28,113 nucleotides of DNA, taken from assembly GCA_039029315.1 (NCBI GenBank), contig JBCCGK010000132.1:1-28113 (forward strand), read 5' to 3'. The stretch comes from JBCCCJ01 sp039029315 (GTDB lineage: Bacteria; Bacteroidota; Bacteroidia; J057). Made by a program: the position numbers and the translations under genes. The notes below the pieces were generated by a model. That model was not told the DNA's origin. It saw only the letters and a program-made list of their open reading frames with translations, and ran no database searches. Shown here piece after piece: positions 15,328-22,281 of this stretch. Positions within the stretch are counted from its first letter, which is position 1, and the number at the start of each line of letters is the position of its first letter.

Positions 15328-15923
15328 TCAGAGATCTTCAGCTTGATATGAACCTTTACAGCGTCTCCTGCAATGATTTGTCCAAACATAGCTGAAGGGG
15401 GTTCCATGGCAAAGTCCTTCATATGTAACGGACACACTCCTTGAAAAATATATCCCCCACCCGCTTGTCTCTCTCCTTCCAGGGGAATGTCCAGGGTCTG
15501 AGATTTGCCAGCCATGGATAAGGTACCCGTCGAGGACAACAGAAACACCTTATCGGAGCCCTCTTTCATTCCATCTACCGTTGCACTGCTCAATTCATAT
15601 ACAATTTCAGGATGTTCAGAGGCCTGAAATGCAGCGAGGATTTTGTCATTCATGGTCGCTCCCCGCCCTCCGTCCAGTGTCTTCACTTCCACGCGAATGT
15701 TGGCATTACTTACCTGGCTCCCCTTCTTGGGCACATCTTTTTTGACAAATGATTTGCTCAATTCTACGGTTCCGCTGACAGCTCGTGTCTTGACGGTCCA
15801 GTCAGAAAGGGTAGAAGTTCCAGTAACTTCAAATTGGCTCTCTTCTACAATTTTGTAGGAAGTCTGCCCTGCCAACAAAAGAGGCACTACCAACAACACA
15901 ATACAAAAACAACGATGGATCAT
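15324..15923 (-). CDS. YceI family exported protein
   Basis: The 199-residue protein has a Sec signal (MIHRCFCIVLLVVPLLLAGQ). The YceI lipocalin-like barrel is recognisable from SQFEVTGTSTLSDWTVK at its start, VELSKSFV, IRVEVKTLDGGRGATMNDKI, SEHPEIVYELSSATV, GTLSMAGKSQTLDIPLEG and the final VKVHIKLKI strand. YceI proteins bind long polyisoprenoid or other amphiphilic ligands in the periplasm. It follows the DUF1080 gene by 11 bases and overlaps the SUMF1-fold gene by four, forming a three-gene operon. The ligand is unknown. Confidence 0.92.
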   Translation of the reverse strand: MIHRCFCIVLLVVPLLLAGQTSYKIVEESQFEVTGTSTLSDWTVKTRAVSGTVELSKSFVKKDVPKKGSQVSNANIRVEVKTLDGGRGATMNDKILAAFQASEHPEIVYELSSATVDGMKEGSDKVFLLSSTGTLSMAGKSQTLDIPLEGERQAGGGYIFQGVCPLHMKDFAMEPPSAMFGQIIAGDAVKVHIKLKISE

Positions 15924-15934
15924 ATGCTTATAAA

Positions 15935-16705
15935 TTACAGTTTACGAACCCAAATATTCCGATAGCTGACCAGATTGCCATGATCCTGAAGTTGGATAGG
16001 TCCTTCTGTGCTCCCATCATATTCTGGTACACCAATATAGGCAGTTCCTCCTAAAAGACTGACATGATTTTGGATTAACACCCCATTGTGAATCACGGTC
16101 AAAGTTGCTGGATGAACAATACGACCTGAAGAACCATGAACAGGAGCTGTGAAAATGATGTCATAAGTCTGCCATTCTCCCGGAGCTTTGGTGGCATTGG
16201 CCAGCGGAACATATTGCTTGTAAATACTTCCTGCCTGTCCATTGGAATAAGTAGAACTGGTGTAGGAGTCTAACACCTGAACTTCAAATTGATTCATCAA
16301 AAACACTCCACTATTGCCTCTGCCTTGTCCCTCACCTACCAACTCTGTAGGGGAACGCCACTCAATATGTAGTTGCACATCACCGAAGTTTTCCTTGGTC
16401 ATGATACTTCCCGTACGTGGCTTCACAGTCATGGCTCCATCTTCCACCGTCCAACTGGCTTGTTCTCCTTTCATATTTGTCCACTGAGAAAGGTCTGTAC
16501 CATCAAATAAGACGATGGCATCGGAAGGTGCCTGCGAATTGGTCTGGCCAGGGGTAACTTTGGGAGGTACTGGATTCCAAATCTCAGTAGCTCTGGGGTT
16601 TTGCTTGTTTTTCTTCCAATCATCCTGAGCAAATACCTGAGAAAGAAAGCTCACAAACAGGAGCGTCAAGAAAATTTTTATGAGAGTAGAGGAGGAGAAA
16701 TGCAT
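15935..16705 (-). CDS. DUF1080 (3-keto-disaccharide hydrolase family) exported protein
   Basis: The 256-residue protein has a Sec signal (about residues 1-26, ending SQVFAQ). The DUF1080 concanavalin-like fold shows AIVLFDGTDLSQWTN, WTVEDGAMTVKP, SIMTKENFGDVQLHIEWRSP, GNSGVFLMNQFEVQVLDSY, AGSIYKQYVPLANATKAPGEW and IQLQDHGNLVSYRNIWVR at the end, which is the full family length. Members cleave glycosides whose sugar has been oxidised to the 3-keto form. First gene of the DUF1080-YceI-SUMF1 operon and near a Gfo/Idh/MocA oxidoreductase able in principle to make or use the keto group. Confidence 0.93.
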   Translation of the reverse strand: MHFSSSTLIKIFLTLLFVSFLSQVFAQDDWKKNKQNPRATEIWNPVPPKVTPGQTNSQAPSDAIVLFDGTDLSQWTNMKGEQASWTVEDGAMTVKPRTGSIMTKENFGDVQLHIEWRSPTELVGEGQGRGNSGVFLMNQFEVQVLDSYTSSTYSNGQAGSIYKQYVPLANATKAPGEWQTYDIIFTAPVHGSSGRIVHPATLTVIHNGVLIQNHVSLLGGTAYIGVPEYDGSTEGPIQLQDHGNLVSYRNIWVRKL

Positions 16706-17388
16706 AATGAGAATGGTTAGTAGTAATCGATATGTTAAGAAAGTTCAATGCTGTTTACAATCTGAAAGAGGGAAGAAAACAGGAGAATTTTGGGTTTGAA
16801 CAAGCCTTTTAGGAAGAAAATCCATTCAAATTGGGATTTTGAGCAAAAAGGCAAAGAGATGATGACAAAAGCTCCTTTTTCTTCTCAACAACATTTTGGG
16901 ACAGGTTCTCAATGGCCCTTCGATATTACTACCTGAGAGAGAATTTTGCAACCTGAGAAGGTGGAACTGCTTTGCGCTGGATAGAGAATATTCGCAAGAA
17001 ATCAGGAATCTGGCTTGCTCTTTCAGAAATAAGCATTGAGAGGAAGTGATAGGCAGAGATTCTTAGAAACTGTCTTGATTTCTCTTTTCCCTCAGGAAAT
17101 TTGGCTTTTGGGAACCTGAGTGCGTCATTTTTTCTCGAAATACCTCGGTATTTCTCAAAAAAATTCCTTCTCAGAACCCAAAAATCCTGCTTTCTTCAGA
17201 CAAAAACCAAAATCAAGACAGTTTCTAATTTCCTGAATCAATCAAGATAAATTCAGAGTTTTTGTAAAAAAACATACTATTTCACAACCATTTTTCCACT
17301 TTTTCGTTGAAGAAATACAATCATCCATTCGGATTCCCCTATTTTTCCGAATGCACAACTATTCTTACTGTTACATATCAACTATTTC
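16706..17388. other. Intergenic gap between divergent genes
   Basis: This 683-bp gap separates the minus-strand DUF1080 operon from the plus-strand DUF2167 gene and should contain both promoters. Its only clear structure is the MITE-like element at 17066-17225. I see no open frame, tRNA or known RNA in 16706-17065 or 17229-17388. The last 120 bases are strongly AT-rich. Confidence 0.6.
17066..17225. mobile_element. MITE-like palindromic element, copy 2 (160 bp)
   Basis: The terminal repeats GAAACTGTCTTGATTT are perfect at both ends. The element is flanked by TTA (17063-17065) and TAA (17226-17228), which extend the palindrome rather than forming an exact duplication. The centre is a hairpin: GAAATACC (17137-17144) pairs with GGTATTTC (17147-17154), followed after a 3-base internal loop by A/T pairing. 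The centre of the hairpin (17145.5) is the centre of the element. An inner CTCAGG/CCTGAG pair is also present in the left half. No coding capacity. Same length and plan as the elements at 134 and 21994 but with a different interior sequence. Confidence 0.7.
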
Positions 17389-18330
17389 ATGAAAACAATC
17401 CACCTGATCCTGCTGATGCTGATGCTGATGAGCACTCAGCCAATTGCCTTGTTTGCACAAAACAATGAAGAAGAACCCCTGATCCTGGATAGCACCTCTG
17501 ATAGCAGTTTGGCAGAAATGTTCCGCCAATTTGCCATCATGGACAGCATTGAAGGAACCCTTGTCTATGACAGTGGCACCATCGTTTTGGGAAATGAACT
17601 TGCAACTCTTGTCGTACCAGAAGGCTATAAATATCTGGGGCAGGAACAAAGTCACCATGTTCTTACAGAATTATGGGGCAATCCTCCGGCGCCAACTTTG
17701 GGCTTGATTTTCCCCAAAGAAGCCACCTACTACGACATGACCTATGCGATTGAAATTTCCTATGAGGAAATCGGTCATGTCGAGGATGATGATGCCAATG
17801 ATATCGATTATGATGAATTGCTCGAAGACATGCAAAAAGGAGCGCGCGACGGGAACGAAGAACGCATTCGACTGGGCTATGAACCCATTGAGCTTCTTGG
17901 CTGGGCTTCTCCTCCTTATTATGATGCGACGGAGAAAAAACTCCATTGGGCCAAAAGTCTTCGATTTGGAAGCGACAGCATTCCTACCCTGAACTACAAC
18001 ATCCGTATGTTGGGACGAAAAGGGGTTCTCGTGATGAACTACATCAGTGATATCGAACAATTGGCCAACATCAAGGACAATATGCCTGCCATCCTCAACA
18101 GTGTCAGCTTCAATGAAGGCCAGCAGTACAGGGATTTCGATCCTGATCTGGACGAAATTGCAGCTGTTGGAATCGGTGGCCTCATCGCAGGCAAGGTATT
18201 AGCCAAAGGCGGTTTCTTTGTCTTTTTGGCCAAAGCCTGGAAGTTCCTCGCCCTTGGTGCTGTAGCCTTGTTCGGGTTCTTCAAACGACTTCTCCGTGGG
18301 TCCAAAAAAGAAGATTCTCCCAATAAGTAA
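17389..18330 (+). CDS. DUF2167 family membrane-anchored protein
   Basis: The 313-residue protein has an N-terminal Sec signal (MKTIHLILLMLMLMSTQPIA) and a hydrophobic C-terminal segment (about residues 268-302, GGFFVFLAKAWKFLALGAVA), ending in a basic/polar tail. The DUF2167 core is visible: GNELATLVVPEGYKYLG, VLTELWGNPP, LGLIFPKEA, a DIDYDELLEDMQKGA region, LGWASPPYYDATEKKLHWAK, and LNYNIRMLGRKGVLVMNYI. Function unknown; the periplasmic domain faces outward and is held by the C-terminal helix. Stands alone on the plus strand, with a terminator about 215 bases downstream. Confidence 0.9.
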   Translation: MKTIHLILLMLMLMSTQPIALFAQNNEEEPLILDSTSDSSLAEMFRQFAIMDSIEGTLVYDSGTIVLGNELATLVVPEGYKYLGQEQSHHVLTELWGNPPAPTLGLIFPKEATYYDMTYAIEISYEEIGHVEDDDANDIDYDELLEDMQKGARDGNEERIRLGYEPIELLGWASPPYYDATEKKLHWAKSLRFGSDSIPTLNYNIRMLGRKGVLVMNYISDIEQLANIKDNMPAILNSVSFNEGQQYRDFDPDLDEIAAVGIGGLIAGKVLAKGGFFVFLAKAWKFLALGAVALFGFFKRLLRGSKKEDSPNK

Positions 18331-18499
18331 GGGACTATGTCAAGAGAATTTCTGAATTTTTCTCTGTTCAGATCAAAGAACATGGGGACTGGCAAATCTC
18401 ATTCATTGGATCATCCTCTCAGTATTTCCGGCCTCTTTTCTAAGAAAATTCATTGACAGAAAGCATGCACAAAAAAAAATTAGAAAAAAAAATGTAGTC

Positions 18500-18588
18500 C
18501 TTTTCCCTTGCGCGTCTACTTAGCAAATGATTGTAGGGAAAAGCGGAACCGACACTTGTTCAAAGAACATGTGTCGGTTTTCTTTTGG
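18500..18588 (+). ncRNA. Two consecutive hairpins ending in an intrinsic terminator (possible small RNA or leader)
   Basis: CTTTTCCCT (18500-18508) pairs perfectly with AGGGAAAAG (18535-18543). Three bases later a second hairpin pairs AACCGACACTTGTTC (18547-18561) with GAACATGTGTCGGTT (18565-18579), with one mismatch and an AAA loop, followed by TTCTTTT. The second is a convincing intrinsic terminator. The pair could be the end of a small RNA or a structured leader/attenuator, since the sigma-54 activator starts about 70 bases later. I do not recognise the family, and no promoter is clear upstream. Confidence 0.4.
18547..18587 (+). terminator. Intrinsic terminator before the sigma-54 activator gene
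   Basis: A 15-bp stem (one mismatch) at 18547-18579 with a 3-base loop is followed by a U-rich tract TTCTTTT. It is too far from the DUF2167 stop to be an immediate terminator of that gene but would block read-through into the sigma-54 operon. Confidence 0.7.
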
Positions 18589-18656
18589 CAAGAACCCCTT
18601 CACGAAAAGTCCTGCTTTTTCTGTAACTTTTCGCCCCCACAAGCAGAGGTTTCCCT

Positions 18657-19574
18657 ATGATCATAGGCCAAAGTCCTTCCATGCAACTCGTCTTTGAGAC
18701 CATCCGCAAAGTCGCAGGAACGGATGCCAATGTATTGATCCTGGGCGAAAACGGAACTGGTAAAGAACTGGTTGCAAGAGAATTACACAAAACATCACAC
18801 CGAAGTAGCCAAGCCTTTGTAGAGGTGGACATGGGGTCCTTGCATGGTGGCATCTTTGAGAGTGAATTGTTTGGCCATAAAAAAGGCGCCTTTACTGGTG
18901 CATCCAGTGATCGTCAGGGCCGATTCGAATTGGCTGAAGGCGGAACTCTGTTCCTGGATGAAATCGGCAACCTGACAGCAGCTCAACAAGCGCGTCTGTT
19001 GCGTGTATTGCAACAAAGGATTGTGAATCGAGTCGGAAGTTCGCAGCCCATCCCTGTCGATATTCGTCTCATTTGTGCAACGAACCTGCCACTCGAAGCG
19101 CTGGTCAAGCAGGGAGAATTTCGGCAGGATCTCCTATACCGTATCAATACTGTAACGATCCATCTACCTCCCCTTCGTGCCAGGAAAGGCGACATTCAGC
19201 TTCTTGCCCAGCATTTCCTACAGCTGTATGCCAAGCGATATGACAAGCCCTGCCCACAGCTGACAAGTTCGGCATCCAAGCGTCTGGAACAACATCATTG
19301 GCCTGGAAATGTGCGAGAACTTCAACACAGCATGGAACGACTGGTCATCCTGGCGGACGCAGAAGTCGTACAGGCGTCAGACCTTCAGTTTTCTCCGCAT
19401 GGATCGACCGCTTCCGCACTTTACCTGGATACCCTCAATTTGGCAGAGGCAGAATCCCTCATCATCCGACAGGCCTTGGCGCAGGAAGGGGGGAATATCA
19501 GTCATGCAGCCAGTGTACTGGGCATCAGCAGAGCAGCCTTATATCGTAGAATGGAAAAATATGGTTTGACATGA
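18657..19574 (+). CDS. Sigma-54 interaction-domain activator without a receiver domain
   Basis: The 305-residue protein starts directly with the AAA+ domain: Walker A GENGTGKE (30-37), the sigma-54 contact loop GAFTGA (77-82), Walker B GTLFLDE (96-102), the arginine-finger region FRQDLLYRI and WPGNVREL (sensor II). The C-terminus is a Fis-type helix-turn-helix (IIRQALAQEGGNISHAASVL, then GISRAALYRRMEKYGL). NtrC-type response regulators carry a ~120-residue receiver ahead of this; none is present and no remnant is seen upstream. It is thus PspF-like and must be controlled by another protein, ligand or expression level. It overlaps the HAD gene by four bases (ATGA) and heads a four-gene operon. 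Confidence 0.93.
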   Translation: MIIGQSPSMQLVFETIRKVAGTDANVLILGENGTGKELVARELHKTSHRSSQAFVEVDMGSLHGGIFESELFGHKKGAFTGASSDRQGRFELAEGGTLFLDEIGNLTAAQQARLLRVLQQRIVNRVGSSQPIPVDIRLICATNLPLEALVKQGEFRQDLLYRINTVTIHLPPLRARKGDIQLLAQHFLQLYAKRYDKPCPQLTSSASKRLEQHHWPGNVRELQHSMERLVILADAEVVQASDLQFSPHGSTASALYLDTLNLAEAESLIIRQALAQEGGNISHAASVLGISRAALYRRMEKYGLT

Positions 19575-20155
19575 CTAACAACCAAAAACATCTGGATATT
19601 CAATGCTGCCTGCTGGACCTGGGAGGCGTCGTCTTTCAATCAACTGGCCAATCAAATGAGACCATCGACTGGTCTATCATCTCCCAACTCAATCAACAAT
19701 ACGGCCATCAACTCAATCTTGGGGCAGATGTCTTTGAGGAATTCATAAGACAGTATCAACAGAAGACTCAGGTGTTCATAGATGGACAAGAATTTCTCAA
19801 GCAAGTGTTTGACACCCTGGATTTCAACCATTCCTTGGTAGATCGTTTAGGACAGAATTTCCCTATCTGCATTCTCAGCGACAATTATCGAGAGAACATC
19901 ACCTACATCTCCCAACGCTATCAGTTTTCAGAATGGAGTGCCCGACAGTTCTATTCATATGAGTATGGCATCACCAAATCCGATCCAGCCCTATTCAGGA
20001 CAGTTTTGGCGGCGCTCAAACTTATGCCTTCACAGGTCTTGTTTATTGATGATTATGCGCCTCACATTCAGACTGCAGCGAAACTTGGCATTCGTGGGAT
20101 TCAATTTGCCAACAATGAGCAAGTCTTTGACGCGCTCATGTCTATGATGGATTAG
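19571..20155 (+). CDS. HAD superfamily phosphatase-like hydrolase
   Basis: The 194-residue protein has the HAD motifs of the IA (YihX-like) group: motif I LLDLGGVVF (nucleophile D16; the usual second Asp is Gly, as in many of this group), motif II ILSDN, motif III lysine in GITKSDPALF, and motif IV VLFIDDY. The helical cap lies between motifs I and II. Such proteins dephosphorylate small phosphometabolites, sugar phosphates being common; the substrate cannot be read here. Its start overlaps the sigma-54 activator stop by four bases, and the isoprenoid-synthase-like gene follows after 31 bases. A phosphatase next to a diphosphate-using enzyme may be meaningful but is inference. Confidence 0.9.
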   Translation: MTNNQKHLDIQCCLLDLGGVVFQSTGQSNETIDWSIISQLNQQYGHQLNLGADVFEEFIRQYQQKTQVFIDGQEFLKQVFDTLDFNHSLVDRLGQNFPICILSDNYRENITYISQRYQFSEWSARQFYSYEYGITKSDPALFRTVLAALKLMPSQVLFIDDYAPHIQTAAKLGIRGIQFANNEQVFDALMSMMD

Positions 20156-20186
20156 CAGTTTTGGTGTAGGCACCATATCTTCGAGC

Positions 20187-21188
20187 ATGGGTTTGTTTTC
20201 CAATCTTTTCTCTCTTCCGGCAGTTGGCTATCGTGTTCTTCGAAATGCCCAACGCCAGCGGCAACAAATCCAGCAAATTCTTCATCCAGAAATCTTAGCG
20301 GCCAGAATTCACAATGATGGAAGCCTGAGCGAAAAGGATTATCAGAAGATCCTGACCTATTATGGCTATATCATCCCGGCCTTCCTGGGAGATTCTTATT
20401 GTATATTGAGAGGTCAATCAGCCACCGAAAAAGAGCAATTGGCCATCACCTATCAAGGAGCGATGACTGGCTTGTTTGATGATTTTTTTGATGAAAAGGA
20501 GATGCCTGAAGAGGAATTGACTTCGATCATTGAAGATCCTTATCAGCTCATCGGCAAGGATACGAACGAGCGCCTGTTTTTGAGATTCTATCGGCTGGCT
20601 TTGGACAATTGCAAGCGTCCGAAGTTGGTCCAAACATACCTTCGCAAGGTTTATGACGCACAAGTCCTCAGTCTCCGACAGTTGCTTCCGGAGACTGATG
20701 CACAGGAGATCCTCGATATAACGCTTCAGAAAGGAGGAATGTCCTTTTTGTTTTATCGCGCAGTATATGATCATCCGCTCGAAGAGGCCGAACGCGAAAT
20801 GCTCTTTCATGTTGGAGGTGTCATGCAATTGAACAGCGATGTATTCGATATTTATAAGGATCTACATGCAGGCATAAGAACCTTGCCAACCTTGTGCAAG
20901 GACATTCGGACACTGCGGAACACCATCTCCATTCTCCAGGATAAAGCATTTTCGTTGGCCTATCACTGTGGGTATCCTCGCAGGCAGGTGAGATCATTTC
21001 TGAGATTTCTCTCCCTGGTCAATAGTCGGACTTTTGTTTGTCTGGATATGCTGGCGGCCTTACAGAAGAGCACGGGAGGTGTTTTTTCTCCAGAAGCCTA
21101 TGAAAGAGATGCCCTAATTTGCGATATGGAAACCCCCATGAATATGCTACGTTCGGTTGGAAAGCACCTCACTTACAAGATGCCTTGA
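20187..21188 (+). CDS. Class I isoprenoid/terpenoid synthase-like protein
   Basis: The 333-residue, nearly all-helical protein carries both metal-binding motifs of class I isoprenoid synthases: a first Asp-rich motif DDFFDE (D98, D99, D102) in GAMTGLFDDFFDE and a second NSE/DTE-like motif NSDVFDIYKD (N216, D221, K224, D225). These bind the Mg-diphosphate of an allylic substrate. Overall sequence is far from known farnesyl-, geranylgeranyl-, squalene or terpene synthases that I can recall, so the product is unknown. Lies in an operon with a sigma-54 activator, a HAD phosphatase and a DUF2809 membrane protein; the next gene starts 2 bases after its stop. The fold call is fairly good, the reaction open. 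Confidence 0.72.
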   Translation: MGLFSNLFSLPAVGYRVLRNAQRQRQQIQQILHPEILAARIHNDGSLSEKDYQKILTYYGYIIPAFLGDSYCILRGQSATEKEQLAITYQGAMTGLFDDFFDEKEMPEEELTSIIEDPYQLIGKDTNERLFLRFYRLALDNCKRPKLVQTYLRKVYDAQVLSLRQLLPETDAQEILDITLQKGGMSFLFYRAVYDHPLEEAEREMLFHVGGVMQLNSDVFDIYKDLHAGIRTLPTLCKDIRTLRNTISILQDKAFSLAYHCGYPRRQVRSFLRFLSLVNSRTFVCLDMLAALQKSTGGVFSPEAYERDALICDMETPMNMLRSVGKHLTYKMP

Positions 21189-21190
21189 AT

Positions 21191-21559
21191 ATGAAGATCC
21201 GCCCCCCTTATGCAATCCTTGCTGTCATTATATTTATTGTTGAAGTCTTGATCGCCATCTATGTCAAAGAAGGCTTTGTCAGACATACCCTTGGGGATGT
21301 GCTGGTGGTGGTGTTGATCTATTGCACCATTCAGACTTTCTGGGATCTACCTGTTATTCCAGCAGCGATTGGGGTATTGGTATTCGCTTATTTAGTGGAA
21401 ATGATGCAATATTTTCACATCGTTGAGATTCTGGGTTTGGAGCAGAATCGTCTTGCCCGGATTGTGATTGGCACGTCCTTTAGTTGGGGGGATATAGTTG
21501 CATATACGATTGGGGTTCTTTGTATTGTATTTGCTGAATTCTTGATTGAGCGGAAATGA
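21191..21559 (+). CDS. DUF2809 family small membrane protein
   Basis: The 122-residue protein starts at the ATG at 21191, two bases after the preceding stop; a longer frame from 21119 would overlap that gene and is rejected. It has about four hydrophobic segments (AILAVIIFIVEVLIAIYV, DVLVVVLIYC, AAIGVLVFAYLVEM, DIVAYTIGVLCIVFAEFL). DUF2809 signatures are GFVRHTLGDVLVVVLIY, LVEMMQYFHIVEILGL and GTSFSWGDIVAYTIG. Function unknown. Last gene of the plus-strand operon headed by the sigma-54 activator. Confidence 0.9.
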   Translation: MKIRPPYAILAVIIFIVEVLIAIYVKEGFVRHTLGDVLVVVLIYCTIQTFWDLPVIPAAIGVLVFAYLVEMMQYFHIVEILGLEQNRLARIVIGTSFSWGDIVAYTIGVLCIVFAEFLIERK

Positions 21560-21595
21560 TTATCTTTGGATAAAGACCGATTAAACCACAAGAAG

Positions 21596-21799
21596 ATGGG
21601 GCAATTACAACAGCAAATATTATTATTGAGTCGCGAGGAGAGACTAAGGCTCGTTCAATATATTATTGATAGCATCAGATTTGAGGATTTTTCTGAACAA
21701 AACCCACCTACTATCCCTAAAGAGTAACAAGATGAATTAGAAAGGAGATCTACCAATCTTAAAAATGGTACAGCAGAATTTTTGACATGGGAAGAAGTG
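21596..21799 (+). pseudogene. Broken addiction-module antitoxin with in-frame stop
   Basis: From the ATG at 21596 the frame reads MGQLQQQILLLSREERLRLV and QYIIDSIRFEDFSEQNPPT, the start of the small antitoxins annotated as putative addiction module component (TIGR02574 type). It stops at TAA (21725-21727) after 43 residues. The same frame resumes at once with QDELERRSTNLKNGTAEFLT and WEEV, which is the expected second half (the family's ...ELxRR...WEEV end). One base change (CAA, GAA or AAA to TAA) explains the break. There is also no stop between this frame and the toxin start at 21800; the two are in the same frame. Confidence 0.75.
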
Positions 21800-22275
21800 A
21801 TGGCTTTCCAAATTCGATATCTTAAAGAAGTAAGAGATGATATTCAGGATGCCTGGCTTTGGTATGAAGAAAAAAAAGAAGGACTAGGAGATAATTTCGT
21901 TGATCATGTAGAAGAAACTATCCAAAAAATTAGTCTTACCCCCTTTCGATTTCCAATTGCTTCCCAAAACAGAAGGAAAGCTGTTCTATCTAAGAGACTG
22001 TTTGAATTTGTTCCGGTAGTTTTGTTATGGCTCTTTTTTCGCCTTTGTTCGTTGCACAAATCCTCATTTAACTCGGCTAAATTCTGGTTTGCGCGCCTCA
22101 ATAGTCAAAAAAATAACCTATTACAATTCCTGCATAACAAACCCAAACAGTCTCTAAATTTCCCTATACAATTTTTTATGAAGTTGTAAAGCCTGACATT
22201 GTAATTATTGCTGTATTTCATTTCTCTAGAAACCCCATGACTTGGAAAAAAAGGAATTCACAAGAAGAAGACTAA
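21800..22275 (+). pseudogene. ParE/RelE-type toxin gene split by a MITE-like element
   Basis: The first part (21800-21993) encodes MAFQIRYLKEVRDDIQDAWL, WYEEKKEGLGDNFVDHVEET and a stretch ending RRKAVLSK, a typical ParE-type toxin. The element at 21994-22154 then interrupts it. Removing the element and one TAA copy joins the frame as RRKAVLSKFPYTIFYEVV followed by KPDIVIIAVFHFSRNP, the textbook ParE ending, and a stop at 22273-22275. The restored protein is 103 residues, the normal length. With the insertion, the frame runs on through the element to a stop at 22187-22189, giving an altered C-terminus without the conserved last strands. The toxin is predicted inactive. Confidence 0.88.
21994..22154. 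mobile_element. MITE-like palindromic element, copy 3 (161 bp), inserted in a toxin gene
   Basis: Terminal repeats: left GAGACTGTTTGAATTTGTT, right (other strand) GAGACTGTTTGGGTTTGTT, two mismatches in 19. Flanks are TAA at 21991-21993 and TAA at 22155-22157, an exact 3-bp target duplication. The centre hairpin pairs ATTTA (22066-22070) with TAAAT (22078-22082). Further pairing is CC (22062-22063) with GG (22086-22087) and CAAA (22057-22060) with TTTG (22088-22091), again centred on the element midpoint (22074). It carries no gene. The reading frame of the host toxin passes through it without a stop. Movement would need a transposase supplied elsewhere; none is in the window. Confidence 0.85.
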
Positions 22276-22281
22276 GCCACC

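Noticed and set aside
18560..18853. Minus-strand frames opposite the sigma-54 activator
   Set aside because: Shadows of the AAA+ domain gene; no recognisable features of their own.
21994..22189. The continuation of the toxin frame through the element as a real protein tail
   Set aside because: The tail has no ParE features, whereas the true ParE ending is encoded after the element; it is listed only as a possible chimeric product.
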